A DNA stretch of 64,000 nucleotides from Daphnia carinata (lineage: Eukaryota > Arthropoda > Branchiopoda > Diplostraca > Daphniidae), in NCBI RefSeq assembly GCF_022539665.2, contig NC_081337.1:5246679-5310678 (forward strand), read 5' to 3'. The notes beneath the pieces are model-generated. The model was given only the letters and a program-made list of their open reading frames with translations, was not told where the DNA came from and ran no database searches. A program made the translations under genes and the position numbers. This document shows positions 48,901 through 61,091 of the stretch, piece by piece (position 1 is the first letter of the stretch; the number at the start of each line of letters is the position of its first letter).

Positions 48901-51535
48901 CATCGTGAAACACTCGTCGACGAAAGAAAAATAGAAACATTCGTGATTCTTAATTGGATTAGAGACGATAGCTCGTGCTCCAGTTTGTAGCAAGGCCGCA
49001 CAGCAAAAAAAAAAAAGACCCACCTAAATATTATGTTACCTTCATTTTGCTTTCCTTTTAAACGAACGTCTTATTTCTTTCGTCAGTGCATTCTAATCAC
49101 TGAGACGGCCAGTCATTGTACCTTAGATATTCTAGAGATATCCGGATATTTTATTTTTTTTATTCTAGTCCTTTTGTTTTTAAATGAGTGGGTGCGCCTT
49201 TTGAGATGGCCGGTCAGATACCGGCCATTGGAATTCGCCGTCAAACGAAACCGGATCGTCCGCAAAGTATTTCCTTACCAAGCGAACGTCGACGGCGGTA
49301 TTCGTTTAGTTTGACAAGATGAGCGCTGGCCCGACTCATTTCCCAAACATAAAAACGGGTACACATCATCACCAGAAGGTTTTTCAAGGCAGCCGTGTTG
49401 TGGCGCCACACAAACATCGATATCTCCTTTCATTTGTTTCAACCATCGGCTGCCCTCCTCCGAACCGAGAAACGGCCAAGCCATGCTTTCTCCAAAAGCA
49501 AGAAGAACTGAAAGTCGGTAGATGACGCAAAGAGGCGGAAAAAAACAAGAGACAATCGCTAGGCAGTCCACTGCATAGATATCAGCCAGTTAACATTTAG
49601 GTCGGGAGGTCGTTTCCACGTCGTTTGCTCTTTTCCATTCGTTTTTAATGCTCTCATTCTTTTATCTCGCCATTTTTTTTTTTTTTTTTCATTTCTTCAT
49701 GGGCATTTCTTTTTCGCTTGGGCCGGTGTCAAAAAGTTCATTCCGCTCTCCTTAGTTGAATGAAATGCCATTTTATTCCGTTATGTACAGAGAAGCGGTC
49801 ACATAACTCCGTTCATCACGTGACGCCAGCGCATTTTTAAAGAAAAAAAAATAAATTTGTATTCTTAACAGCACAAGGGGTGACGCTGTTTAAGATGACA
49901 AGAACAAAATATGAAATGGATTCATCCACAAGATAATGAAGACGCTGTATGTTGCGTTTACGGCGCTTGTCTCGTATTATTCGTTTATCCATTGCGAATC
50001 GGAATGTGGATTTCTAGATGTGAAAAATAAAATGCAACGAAATAAAAGCGGAAGGTTCAGACTCACGTCCCGTTATGTGATTAATAACCCAATGCGCGTG
50101 TGAAGCCCATCGTCAATGAGACAGGTCATAATGATAATGAACTAACGTGAGAGATTGGTTCTCTTCCCATTTTTGTATTGACACTCGATTGTCGAACGCG
50201 GCCCTTCATTTTCGTTCAACTTGCAATCATTCGACATGGGTAATATCCAAAATTATTAATGAAAGACGAGAGATGAATAAATGTATACATTACTTTTGAT
50301 TTATTACATTTTGTTATTGAGAAATGATAAGACATTCAGTGTCACGCGGACGTTTGCGGCGTTGTATTTATGGCCGTGGGCAAAAATTCGGGAAAATAGA
50401 ACTAAATCGAAATAGATAAAAACTTGGAGAGAAACAAAAGTCTCATTTCTTAATGACTTCCATCAATAGTTCCGGTACTGCCGCCTTTGGCATTATTTGA
50501 GAAAAGGTGCGCGCACGGCTGATTCTGCCTCCGTTCACATATCCTCAAGTATGCCTTTTTCGTTACATATTGTATAGGTAAGATAGAAAACTTTTGTCTG
50601 CCTATGGAACTCTCGTCGTCCAGGCGACAGAAAACGGAGACGTCTCTTTTCCTGTTGTTTTGTTCGACTTTAGTAATTGGATCGTCTTCAACTGGGGGGG
50701 GGGGGGGGCTGAACGTGTACACCCTTGTTTATAGCAGTACATGTCAATCGGGTAAGAGTGCTACCGGTTCGCTGGATTGAATTAGTTTGTGCCTTATTCG
50801 GAATGACTCTTTGAATCAGTCGCCAAGTCAAACGGATATCATTATGGCTTTATTATTATCTGTTGCATTGTGTGAAAATGAAGTTTCAGTAGAAAGGGAA
50901 AAACCCACGAGGAAATGCGTCAGCTAAGCTCAGGTCGAATGAAAATAGAACTACGCCCGTACATTTGCCAGCGGCGTCTCTCTCCCGATTCCCGTATATG
51001 TCGCACTGAACGTTGGCTTTCAGGCAAAACAGCTGACAACCGATCTCTCCTGTTGGTCAAAAATAGAGAGGCATTTTGCCTGAAGAGATCCATCATTTTT
51101 CCTAGGTTAAATACAGATATCTATGGTTATAATAATATAGCCAACGCGTTGCGCGAGGGCAAAAGAAACGAAATAAAACAGAAACAAAAAAAAAATCATT
51201 AGATTTGCCCTTGCTGGGCGGCTGCTGGGCAAGTTATTCGGAAGAAAACAAAAGATAGGCAACGTTGCTGGAGAGAAAAGACATACAAAATACATCGTAC
51301 GATGTAGTTCTGCTTGATTCTCATTGGACGAATTGGAACTGGCGTGATTCAACGCCCCGCCTACTTTTTTTATGTGCATGCTGCAATAGTGAGTTGACCG
51401 ATGAGTAGACGTTGTTTTCGTAAAATTCCAAACGACAAAATCCACTTCAGTCTTGTTCGGCTTTTCAATCGAATATTGTGGTCATGATTTTCAGTACGTG
51501 ATTAAACACTAAACGCTGTGTTGAGGATTTGTGCC
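42702..51535. other. Nearly 9 kb without a recognisable gene
   Basis: Contains a TG microsatellite (42,822-42,855), shorter CA and GT runs near 43,650 and 44,300, many A/T tracts of 10-30 bases and G runs near 45,222 and 50,694. Open frames present, such as 43,555-44,043 and 48,627-49,001 on the minus strand, have no family features, no splice context and skewed composition. The right end should include the SREBP promoter. Nothing else could be supported. Confidence 0.5.
42822..42855. repeat. TG microsatellite
   Basis: About 17 uninterrupted TG units, just upstream (minus sense) of the possible sarcoglycan promoter. Confidence 0.95.
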
Positions 51536-54500
51536 ATGGATACGTCAAATCGAGACGACATGGATTTAGAACTCAACTTCCCATCGGATTTAGGAGGTAA
51601 ATAAAAGAGTTTGGCTATTTGATTTATGATGATGTCGTGCATGTTTGTTTATACTGGGAGAAATCAAACTCAATGTTCATCAATCTCTACAGAGCTGTTC
51701 CCTCACGAGGATTCTGAACTTATAGACTTGGCAGGAGAAGATTTGTTTTCATCCTTTGGGCCCGTTTCCCCATTGGTAAGAACAAGGCACACCGAAAGAC
51801 CTACGGCTTATTAAAATACTATTTTTTCTAGGGTGACAACTTTCACCAGGTGAAACCTACCCTAATCCAACCTGTTGTTGCACCCCAAAATCCTATCATT
51901 CCAATTCCAGTTGTGGAACCAAAACCAATTCAGCAAAGGTTGCTCCAGACCGTTCCAGTGGCCAAAATAGTTCCAGCGATTTCACCACAAACTGCATCAA
52001 AGGCAACGCCTGTCCAGGCAAAAACTACTCCCCAACATATCCAACCAGCACAGCCTGTGCTAGTGAACAAAGCCAACCAACAAGGCAGTGTAGGGACCCC
52101 CATTAGAGTTGACTCTTCATCTTTGGGTGTTCTGATATTGGGCAATACTTTTGGCTACAACAGTGTGGTCACCGTACAACCAAATGGAGGGCTTGTCAAT
52201 GTTAGTCCTTCTGTTTTGGGATCAACAAACATGTTCAATGGAAATTCCAACCCCCCAAGCCCATCTGACAGACCTCCTGTTATCAAGAAAAGCTCACACA
52301 ATGCCATTGAAAGGAGATATCGAAATAGCATCAATGACAAGATTCTTGAGCTGAAAAATCTCATAGCAGGAGAAGAAGCCAAAGTAATAACTGCAGTTTA
52401 AAATATTAAAAACACTCATTTGTAACTTTTTGTATTACAGATGAGCAAATCGGCTATCTTGAGGAAGGCTCTAGAATATGTACGTTACCTTCAACAAATG
52501 AACCAAAAATTAATCAAGGAAAATATGGCGTTAAAGATGGCTTCGCAAAAGCAAACTGTCAACGGGTTATTGACAGCCTCAATGTAAAACTTGCGCATTT
52601 TGCATGAAATTTTAACTAAAGCTTAAAAGATAATGTCTCTTTATTACAGGGATAGTCCTTCGTCAGATATTACACCTCCGGGATCTCTGGAAAATTCAAC
52701 GTTGGCCGAATCGCCACCTAGCAGCTTTGGTAGCGGATCTCCTCTTACCTATGCGGCCTCGGTAAACGATGAAATTCCTCATTTTCTTCATAGTAATAAA
52801 TTTGTGTTAATTACTTTGGCGCATCTGTAGTCTGATGATGAGTTTACCATCGATGGAAGCATGGTGTCACCTGGCAACGTTATTGCTCGATCAATGCTGG
52901 ACCGTTCGCGCATTGCTCTCTGTATGATGATGTTGACCGTATTCGCATTCAACCCATTCGGCAACCTCTTATCGCACGCTGACTCGGCCGTTTCCCATTA
53001 CACTAAACCGTCTGGCCGTGCCATTCTTGAAGCTGGTAAGCGAGACCGTTTGATATGGGATCTCTCTATCGCTTTCGTATTTTCATTAAAAACAAATGTT
53101 TCAAAATGTTTTTGTTTTCAAATTCTAGATGCTCTTGATATTGTAGAGGATTCCGGCTGGTACCTCTCTTTTGCAGCTGTGAGCATCAACATATTTGTTT
53201 TTCTTATTGTCCTTCTCCGCACTCTAGTTCACGGAGAGCCGTGCATAGAGCGCCAGAGTAAATCAGCATCGCTCTACTGGAGACAGAGGAAACAAGCCGA
53301 TTACGACATGAACAACGTACTTTCAATGACATGTTATTTTGCGTCCCACCTTTAAACTTTTCTTCTGTTATTGTCTTTCCAAATGCAGGGAAATTACGTT
53401 ACAGCAGCTACGCACTACCGTCAAGCCCTTTGCGCCTTAGGTCGAACAGTACCCGTTTCGAAAATTGATGTCGTGGCCAGTGTCGGATGGAACTGTTGGC
53501 GCCAGCTATTGCATCGCTTCGGATTGACCCGCTTTTTGAGTGGCCGGGTGGGCAAACTTTTCCTCAATCGGGACGAGCGACGAGTAGCCCGCGAGTTTTT
53601 AGCCGAGGCTGCTCTTTGTTTTCACAAACTGCACCAGCTGCATCTTAGTCAGCAAGACGTCGTTGATCCCAATAGTCACTACTGGTAATATGAGATCTTC
53701 TGATTTGCGTCTTGAATTGACACTTAAAGCTTTTTGAAAAATGAAATCCACGATTGGGTGTGACTCTTATAATGTTCATCGTTTAAGGTTCGAACGCTAT
53801 CGAGGTTTGGCTCTGGCTCTATCGGCTACAAATCTTGGTGAAGCTGCTGGCCCGGCTTTAAGCGCCATGTCGAAGGCGGATATCTACATTCATCTGGCAC
53901 TCCGCACCAAACACTCGTTTAGTGGACGTGGTTTCTTATGCGCTCGCTTCTACTTGGCCCGCGCTCGTCAAATTTGCCAGGCTCTCAATGGAAACGCTCC
54001 TCCACGCTTACAGTGGCTTTGCAGCCCGGCCGGCTATCGTTTTTTCCTCAGTCATCACTGGGAATATGACGATTGTCCTTCTACTTTGTTTACGTCATTG
54101 AGCAACAAGTCAGATCCATTGGCTTTCACCATGCAGGTATTTTTCACATCGTTTTATTCTTATTTCTTTTCAATAGAAAACTGTACGTTATTATGACATT
54201 GCAGGTCTATCGTCAGCACGTTCTACAAAAAGCGCTATTGACTCTAGTTTCGCCCGGTCGGCGTGTCGGTGACGCTTGCGATGTGGAACCTTCACGTCGG
54301 GCTCAAACCGGCGATGCGTTGAGCTACTCCCAACAGCTGATGGAGAATGCAACAGCCGCAGTCTCGCCCAGCAACGACTCGTCACTTTTGCCGCCTTCCA
54401 CCATTCAAGGTCTGGGTGTCGGTGACGAGGTAGCCGGATGGTGGGCCGCCATAGTGGCTGTTGCCTCCTATTGGCTCCTTTGCGAAGAGGACAAGGCAGA

Positions 54501-55786
54501 GCAATTGCACGCTCGCGTAGAAGCTTATCCTAAGCTGACGCAAGGAGACCCACTACTGGACGCAGTTTTGGGAGCCTACAGGTAAGCAGAGCTGGCGTCA
54601 TCTCGTCTTACAGAGACGGTAGCAATCAACGGGCCTTTAATCGACAATTTCCTTTTCGGTATTTGCTATTACAGGGCGCGGCGGTTGTTGCTACGCGGCG
54701 CTGACCCCGCATCCATTATTCAGCAATGCTCTCTGGCTGGCTGTCGCCTGAAAGAGTCTCTCCAAGTTTCGCTTCACAAGAGCCCACAACTAATGGTTCA
54801 GGTAGAGCGAGAGCATGAAGTTTTTAATCTCTTTTTTTTTTCCCTTCCATTTCCTATCCTTCCTGCATCGTTGGATAATTGTTAGATTCGTTTCCAGAGA
54901 AACAACACACTGGGGATAGCCCGTGTGCATTGTAGTTGCATTGCACGTTAAAATTATTTCGTTCGGGCAATGCTTCGGCAGTGCAACGCGGGATATCATC
55001 CGATATTCTTCAACGCTACTCTTGATTCTCTTATCTTCTTCCGTTCGGACGACCTTCGAATTTAGTAGTGTCTAGTGGTTTAGACTGCGCCTCAATTTGA
55101 CACGTGCCCCATTTTTGTTTAGGCTGCACAATTACTGGTCAGCGATTGGCTGTTGGAGACTCGCACAGCGCTATGGGAAAACGATTTTGAAAGGAACAAC
55201 ATGGACGTCAATTACGTAGCGGAACCCACTGTCTTGTTAGGATTCCAAGAAGATTTGTCTAGTTTGAAAAAACTAGTTCAACATTTGCCCGTGAGTTTTA
55301 TCACTTTAAAATTGCTATTTGTTTTCATTAAAAAACAATTGATTTGTATTTTACAGAGTACTCTTCCGAGAGTATTCTTGCATGAAGCAACGTTGAGGAT
55401 GATGGCTGGTGCAGCGCCTGATCGAACACAACAGTTATTGGATCGTACGCTGCGCTATCGGCAGAACAAACAGTCTGTCATTTGTGGTAGCAAAGGTAAT
55501 ATAGATTGCCATCCAATTTTAGACGTGCCAGTTTACATCTTACGGTGGTTTTGCTGATGTGCCCTGTGCAGGTAAAAATGCGTTCTTGGACGCCGGCGAA
55601 CGAGAACACGCAACAGCGCTGTATATGGCCTGTCGCCATTTACCTGCGCCGTTACTCTCATCACCAGGTGAAAGAGCTGGCATGTTGATTGAAGCGGCAC
55701 GAACGTTGGAACGCATTGGCGATAAGAAACGGTTACAGGATTGTTATAGCTTAATGAAAGCAATCGGTACATCCATTTCGACTTGA
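51536..55786 (+). CDS. SREBP: Sterol regulatory element-binding protein (SREBP)
   Basis: Fourteen exons give 1,004 residues in frame: 51,536-51,596; 51,693-51,775; 51,832-52,383; 52,441-52,583; 52,650-52,761; 52,831-53,035; 53,129-53,316; 53,389-53,684; 53,788-54,136; 54,205-54,581; 54,675-54,801; 55,123-55,290; 55,357-55,495; 55,572-55,786. The N-terminal part is acidic, then Pro/Gln-rich. The bHLH reads [20 protein letters not shown], with the Tyr typical of SREBPs, and runs into a leucine zipper across the exon 3/4 junction. DRSRIALC opens membrane span 1 (about 345-364), matching the site-2 protease region. The lumenal loop has RAIL at 380-383, fitting the site-1 protease RxxL rule. Span 2 is about 397-417, followed by a long cytosolic SCAP-binding C-terminal domain. 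After two cleavages the N-terminal factor activates lipid synthesis genes. Fly SREBP is of similar size. Confidence 0.97.
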
Positions 55787-55922
55787 CATTAATTCCATGT
55801 TTAATCACCGAATCGTTTTTTTTTTTGCGTTTGTGTTCACCTGATGTCATCACTCATTTTTACAAAAACTACATTATCGATGGATAGAATGTAAATCGTA
55901 CGATGAAATACCTGTTAATTAA

Positions 55923-55928
55923 AATAAA
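55923..55928 (+). terminator. Polyadenylation signal of SREBP
   Basis: AATAAA lies about 137 bases after the SREBP stop codon and is the first canonical signal downstream. Confidence 0.55.
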
Positions 55929-56080
55929 ACCAAACCTCTCTATGTAAATGCACCTATGAATTTTTCGTTTGTTCTTACAAACGCCTCAAGATTAAAAGTT
56001 GGCAAATTTTGAAAAGCCAGTACCAACATTGGTTTTATTTTTTTTTTTTGTCCCTTCAATCTAGAAAAATGTGGTACACA

Positions 56081-57591
56081 GGCAATTCGGTTTGACCCCC
56101 GAGGCCGTGCTGTAGGGTCAAGTATTTGTGAACTTGTATTTGAAAAATTGGCATCTCTGTAAGCTTCATTTGAGAACTTCAGCCGACATAAGTATCCAGC
56201 CTATCGTGATGTCTGTCTTATGTTCCTCTTGAAACTAGACTGTTTCGAGGTAAAATTACTTTAACAAAATTTCATTCATTATATGGATGCTATATTGGGG
56301 AAGCCGTAGTTTTCTTCTCCAATGATATTATACCTAAATAACAAGACCAATGTCGAATTAGGTTGATGTTTAATTTGAAAAAGATGGTGATGGCCTTGAC
56401 TAGTTTAATTGATGGATAAGTATTTTCTGTCTAAAATTGTGCGAATCGTTTGCCAGTTGTTTTCCTTCTTATATCATTTGTTGCACTGTATGTTTAGTTG
56501 TCTTCAAAATTGTAAATTTCTTGAAGTTTAGGTCACCAAAAAAAGGATATTTTCAGCGATGAACTTAATGTTACTGAAACGTGTTCACCACGTTTTGCGG
56601 CTTTGTTTTCATGCAGATACCTTCAAAAAGTGACGTCAGTGTACCAAAAGTGACATGAGATTGGTTGAGGGGAATGCGTAAAAGTTCCTTCTATACTATT
56701 TTTAAGCATTAGGTCTTTGTTTCAGTTTAAGGGACCAGCGTCTCTGTAATCATTTCCCTTTCCAACAACGGTAGTTTTCTTTAGGTGTTCATTTTCATAC
56801 GATCTTAATTTCAGAAGCACGTAAAAATTGCTCCAACAGGTATGAAAAATGGCGAAAAGGACTTCTAGTTGCCACAATATTGGGATTGATGCCAGTCACT
56901 CGCATTTACGGCTCGCTCATATTTTGGTAGGCATCCTCCTGCTTGATTCCCGTTTGGCCTATGCATCCTCTAATCTATCCACGTAATGTTTCAGAGAATG
57001 TTTCCCACTGATCCATTGAAAATGAAAATTGGGAGACACCGCCAAAAAAAAAACATTCTGATTGTTGTAGCAATCCTACGTCATACCTCTGTGTCACCTC
57101 CTTCCACTGCATCCATTGATATCCTGGTAAAAGCAGTGTTCGATAAATTATCTCGGTGCGTCATTTGAGACAGGATCTTCAGTTCGTCACCGACGGATAC
57201 GAGAATTTCTTCCTGTACCCGAATCGTACGTATTCAGGTACAGTGTTAAGTGTCAATCCAAAGCAAATTGAAATGTGCAAGCTAAATGTTCTCTGTACAA
57301 TGGAGAGATTTACGAATTAGTGCTTTGTACTATTCTAAAAATATTTGCAATTTATTTTCTAGTTTGGGCGTAACCGTTGCTTTTAATGGAAAATGAAAAC
57401 CAGATGTGGCTTTAAAAGTAGTAGTGGGAATGTATTTTCCACTCTACATCCTTAGCCGCAAGCTTCCCGTTTCACAACACGGAGAACGTCTGCACTTATC
57501 CTGTAAGATACCAAAAACATTGGCCGCAAAAACTTTGAAAGACGTAAACGATTTTAAAACTGAGTCTTTCGCAATAGATATTTTTAGGTAA
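56081..57591 (+). pseudogene. Broken coding-like fragments of an unidentified gene
   Basis: Several plus-strand pieces read like protein but do not join. AIRFDPRGRAVGSS then CELVFEKLASL (56,081-56,159) ends in a stop; in the next frame FSRHKYPAYRDVCLMFLLKL follows, up to a donor-like GAGGTAAAAT. An exon-like piece starting at 56,840 reads YEKWRKGLLVATILGLMPVT, is bounded by AG and GT, and would create a stop if joined to the next acceptor. Further pieces end with ALKVVVGMYFPLYILSRKLP (57,406-57,591). Mixed frames and internal stops suggest a decayed gene, or an active gene whose splicing I could not resolve. I do not recognise the family. Confidence 0.3.
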
Positions 57592-57713
57592 TCTAAGAAC
57601 TCCGTTCTCTTCGTCGCAATCGTCGTTTGAACATCAAGTTGATTGGCCGCAGATGTTGAATAGTCTGCCTTGTTTTATTCGCCTACCCTAAATCGGAGAG
57701 TTAATCATCTTGA

Positions 57714-60700
57714 ATGGAGATGTCTGACCAATGGACAAATAAGAAATTCGAACATGACGATTCCGGGAAGGACACCGTTGGAAAAGAAAATGGTTTACCC
57801 ACCAAATCGGTGACTGATAAAAGAAGTGCCTACCAGCGACAGCTGCTCGCCAGAGGAAAACTTGTGAATCAGAAGGCCCTACATAGTGAATCAAATACGT
57901 CGCTTTTGGGAAAAAAGGGAGCCCCAGGAAGCTATATTGCCCAGAAATCATTCAAGAACATATCCATATCATCCTTGACTCAATCGGCCTTTAAATCCAG
58001 TGAAAGCTTTACTGTTCGCGATTTGATCGACGATGCTTTGCCAACAGCTGGTTACGTTTGGTCCCAATTAATGTTGGCCTTAGCTATCGATGAATTATTG
58101 ATCACCAAAGATCCGGCCATCGTTCGCTCAACGAAAATCGTTCTTAGAGATTCAAACAACCCATCGGTTTGGGGAAAAATGCCAAAAGAATGCCGAAACA
58201 TTGGCGTCCTTTACGCCGCATTCAAAGGACGGGACGCAATGTTAAAATTTTTTCTAGAGCTCGGCGGCGGAGCCAAATCAACTGATTTGATGCGCCGAAC
58301 GGCTCTTCATTACGCAGCCAGTTGGCCTGGTGCCGAAGCCGCTATGTGTATCGATCTATTAGTTAAACACGGTGCTGCCGTTAACGTCGTGGATGTGAAC
58401 GAAGAAGCGACTCCGCTGTGTTGTGCTGCCGCTTCCGGGTGCATCGAGTCTGTTGAATCACTGCTGAAGGCCGGAGCAGACCCAAATCCTAAGGTTAACA
58501 CGTCTCCATTAGTATTGGCCGTTCGGTCACGAAGTTTGATTTGCGCCACTCGACTGATTGGGGCCGGTGCAGCCGTCAACAGCGTACAAGTTAACAGTGA
58601 ATCACCGCTTCACGTAGCTGCCGCCCAGGGCGATGCTGATTGCCTGAAATTACTCCTGGAGAACAATGCAGATATTCATGCCGTTTGTGGCCCTGGGCGC
58701 AGGAACGCACTTCACGTGGCCGCATTCCATGGCAAAGTCGCATGCATCCGGCTGCTTCTACAGGCCAGCAAAGCGGATATCGACACGCAAGAAGCTGATG
58801 GTCGGACACCCTTGCATTTGGCGGCGTTGTGTCAATCGGCCGAATCGGTTGCAGAATTATTAGAAAAGGGAGCAGGACACGACATTTTCGACAACATGAA
58901 AGAGACGCCGCTTCACAGCGCGGCCGTCAAATGCCGTCAGTCGATAGACGTCGTCAAACTGTTAGTTTCAAAGGGAGCCAACGTCAATGCGCAAAATCAT
59001 TTGGAACAAACGCCTCTTCATTTTGCGGCAATCAATGAGAATTCAAAGCTTGCTGCTTTTCTCATACAATCGGGTACCGATTTGTCGATTAAAAACCGGG
59101 AAGGGACTACGGCATTGGAATTGGTCGCTCGCCGAGTTCCAAACGCCCTACGAGCCCTCCATCGCAAATTGGATTCGGCGGTGGAGATAACAGGTCACGA
59201 TCCAACCGATCTGGATTACGAATTACGTCTTGATTTGAGGGTGTTAGTGCCCAGAGGTAACCAACAACATGTGGGCGAAATGGCCCTGCTGAAGTCTCTA
59301 ATTGCCGCTGATCAACGTCACTTCCTCCAGCATCCAGTCGTAGGAGCTTTTCTCCATTTAAAATGGATGAAAATCCGAACTATCTTTATCCTTTCCCTCA
59401 TCTTCCAACTTTGTTACGTTCTATCATTGTCACTCAACATCTTTTCAATGTACGTCGTCAACAATAATCTCACTGATTGCTCTTTGAATAGCGATTCGTC
59501 GTTGTGCGAGCCAGATAACCTGATGCGCATTAATATTCTGTGGTACCTGACGGTCATTTGGGGTTCGGCAACAGGTTGTAAGGAATTTTTCCAGCTGTAT
59601 TGCAATCCAATAGAATACGTCAGAGATCCGGAAAACTACGCTCAACTCTTTTCTATTGTCGGAATGGTCTTCACTCTCCTTCGTCCGAACCAAAAGGCAG
59701 AAGGCGAAGATAACAACGATTGGCAACATCACTTGGCCGCTGTAGTCATTACCGTGACCTGGTGTAATCTAATGTTGCATGTCGGACGGTTCCCTGGTAA
59801 GAAATGTCACTTGCTTTTTTTCTTTTGTAATAATTAATTCTCTTGTCTGTTTTTTGTTTTTTTAATTAGTATTTGGATTGTACGTGCAAATGTTTACGAC
59901 CGTTGCATGGAATCTTGCTAAATTGTTGCTGGCCTATATGAGCCTCATCATTGGCTTTGCAATGGGATTCGCCGTTCTGTTTCCTAATACGGATTCTTTC
60001 TACCAGATGCCCGAAGCTCTGCTGAAGGCACTAGTCATGATGACGGGCGAGATCGAATATGAGAAAACGTTTCACGAGAATGTCGCAGATCTTAAATACG
60101 CGGGCACAACTCATCTGATTTTCTTCGCCTTTGTTCTATTCATAGTTATCGTTCTAATGAACTTACTCGTCGGTTTGGCCGTCTCCGACATTCAAGGCCT
60201 GCAGAATTCTGCCGGTTTGGATCGGCTTGACAGATTAACAAAACAAATAGCACGTATGGAAATCTTTGTTTTCTTTCCTTGGTTTATCCATTTTCCTAGG
60301 AAATGGGCAAAAATTTCGAAACGTGAATGTCTGCAACGTAAAGTGCTCGTGGTTTCACCCAAGGCTAAACGAACCTACAATTTCAAGCCGAACGACCCAC
60401 GTGATCATTGCTTTCCAGCTGACATCAAAGAAGGCCTATTGGCCATAGCCATTAACAAAGCAGTTAATACAAAGAAGAATATCCTACATGTTCCCTCCAC
60501 TGGAACACCGATAAAACAGCCGTTGGACAGCACAAGTGAAGACCACTTGAAGCAAGTGCTTAATCGTGTAGACGATCTGTTTCAGAATTACGTGTCTGAA
60601 ATAATTTTGATGAACACGGCATTGAAAAAGGAACTGGCAGGATTGGAGGATACGGTCACATCCACAGAGGCTTGGCAGAAAAGATACCGTAATCGTCGCT

Positions 60701-60741
60701 TGATAACTCAAGAACATATTAGTTCTTTTGAATCAGTGTAA
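57714..60741 (+). CDS. TRPA-class ankyrin-repeat cation channel (pyrexia/painless-like)
   Basis: Two exons (57,714-59,796 and 59,870-60,741) give 984 residues. About nine ankyrin repeats fill residues 160-480 (for example TPLHLAALCQSAESVAELLE and TPLHFAAINENSKLAAFLIQ). A linker leads to six membrane spans: S1 starts near 552 (IRTIFILSLIFQLCYVLSLS). The exon 2 junction lies just before VFGLYVQMF. The pore region reads LVMMTGEIEYEKTF, the acidic-filter pattern of insect TRPA channels, and the last span ends IVLMNLLVGLAVSDI. The C-terminal tail is about 190 residues with a possible coiled coil. Relatives are non-selective cation channels gated by heat, irritants or mechanical stimuli in sensory neurons; which stimulus applies here cannot be read from sequence. 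The single intron and the 2.1-kb first exon are unusual beside the many short exons of the neighbouring genes. Confidence 0.92.
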
Positions 60742-60963
60742 TACAATTTGTTTATGCCAATATAATGTTTTTTATGCCTCAAATTAGTATGAGTTGTTCA
60801 ACTGTCTTTCAGTCAGGGGAATTGTTTACTATGAAATTTAAGTCACATGCTTTTGAGCCTAAATTTTAAAGCATGTCATTGCCATGGCGGGCTTTGTTTT
60901 GTCGATTTGCAGTTACAGCCTTATCCCTCGATATTTTTTAACACTGCATTGCACATTCAGAAT

Positions 60964-61030
60964 GATAACGGCTTCAAGCTAGAGCGTTAACATCCAGAAA
61001 GAAAGTCGTGGGTTCGATATCCACTAGAGT
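60964..61030 (+). tRNA. tRNA-like remnant
   Basis: A B-box-like GGTTCGATATCC (61,011-61,022) follows AACGGCTTCAAGCTAGAGCG, which recalls a D-arm and A box, and CCACTAGAGT resembles the end of an acceptor stem. The anticodon stem does not pair and the T-loop carries an extra base, so this is at best a degenerate tRNA or a tRNA-derived repeat. It stops about 60 bases before the inverted-repeat element. Confidence 0.3.
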
Positions 61031-61091
61031 AAATGAGTTCTTTCTGTGTTTGTTATGTTGACTTATGTCGTAAATCTTCGTTGTGTCCAAA

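Noticed and set aside
48627-49001. 124-codon minus-strand open frame
   Set aside because: Composition is more even than other spurious frames, but there is no recognisable domain or splice context.
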